From DSAD01 sp036825155 (GTDB taxonomy: Bacteria > Desulfobacterota > Desulfomonilia > UBA1062): DNA of 5,100 nt. Location: positions 1-5,100 of the forward strand of contig DAISYU010000180.1 in NCBI GenBank assembly GCA_036825155.1. The letters run 5' to 3'. The notes under the pieces were generated by a model, which saw only the letters and a list, made by a program, of their open reading frames with translations, was not told the DNA's origin and did not search any database. The translations under genes and the position numbers were made by a program. Below are positions 5,049 to 5,100 of this stretch, one piece after another. Position 1 is the stretch's first letter, and each line of letters starts with the position of its first letter.

Positions 5049-5100
5049 TCATCCCACTAAAGCGTACTTGGACTCATGAAGGGCCAAGATTTTCAGTTTA
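5049..5100 (-). CDS. Possible C-terminal end of an upstream gene (17 codons)
   Basis: On the minus strand an open frame enters from the right edge and reads KLKILALHESKYALVG, ending at TGA (5051-5049) only 9 bases before the GNAT start codon. The peptide is plausible for a protein C-terminus, and such close spacing is typical of an operon. Seventeen open codons can easily be chance, however, and no family is recognised. Confidence 0.3.
   Translation of the reverse strand, partial: KLKILALHESKYALVG

Noticed and set aside
5066..5089. Inverted repeat CTTGG/CCAAG upstream of the GNAT gene as an operator
   Set aside because: It has only five base pairs with a 12-base gap, which is expected by chance, and it overlaps a possible coding tail.

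Overview
The window reads as chromosomal DNA of a Gram-negative bacterium. All supported genes lie on the minus strand, so transcription runs right to left. The mix of genes suggests an environmental, probably anaerobic lineage such as Desulfobacterota (the former Deltaproteobacteria) or Nitrospirota: a secreted repeat protein rich in aromatic residues, a KamA-type radical SAM aminomutase, a PAT-like acetyltransferase and a Y1 (RAYT-type) transposase with a DnaA-like tail. This placement is inference from gene style; no phylogenetic marker is present.

Layout, right to left. (a) 5049-5100: a possible last 17 codons of a gene entering from the right edge. (b) 4548-5039: a complete 163-residue GNAT acetyltransferase of the phosphinothricin-acetyltransferase-like type. 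(c) 3405-4452: a compact transposon-like unit. It has 25-bp imperfect terminal inverted repeats (21 of 25 match) around a 324-residue Y1/RAYT transposase fused to a DnaA domain IV-like DNA-binding tail. The first histidine of the HUH motif is leucine, so the protein may be catalytically dead. (d) 2237-3385: a complete 382-residue KamA-family lysine 2,3-aminomutase-like radical SAM enzyme that starts only 19 bp beyond the end of the element. (e) 1692-2236: about 545 bp with no convincing gene, only short repeats and weak hairpins. (f) 1-1691: the first 563 codons of a large gene with no stop before the left edge. It encodes a signal peptide followed by about 29 copies of an aromatic-Pro repeat (WPLY/FPLYW type) with a dominant period of 17 residues. 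I do not recognise a named family for it.

How the parts relate. The element sits between the acetyltransferase and kamA, all on one strand. The simplest reading is that it inserted into a GNAT-kamA gene pair. The kamA ribosome-binding site lies just outside the element, and I see no promoter for kamA close by, so read-through from the transposase promoter or from further upstream is plausible. The transposase has a good promoter whose -35 box lies at the inner edge of the terminal repeat, with the start codon so close that the mRNA would be leaderless. The repeat-protein gene is a separate unit beyond a long intergenic gap and is visibly richer in G+C than the kamA-transposase part. It is the best candidate in the window for undescribed biology.
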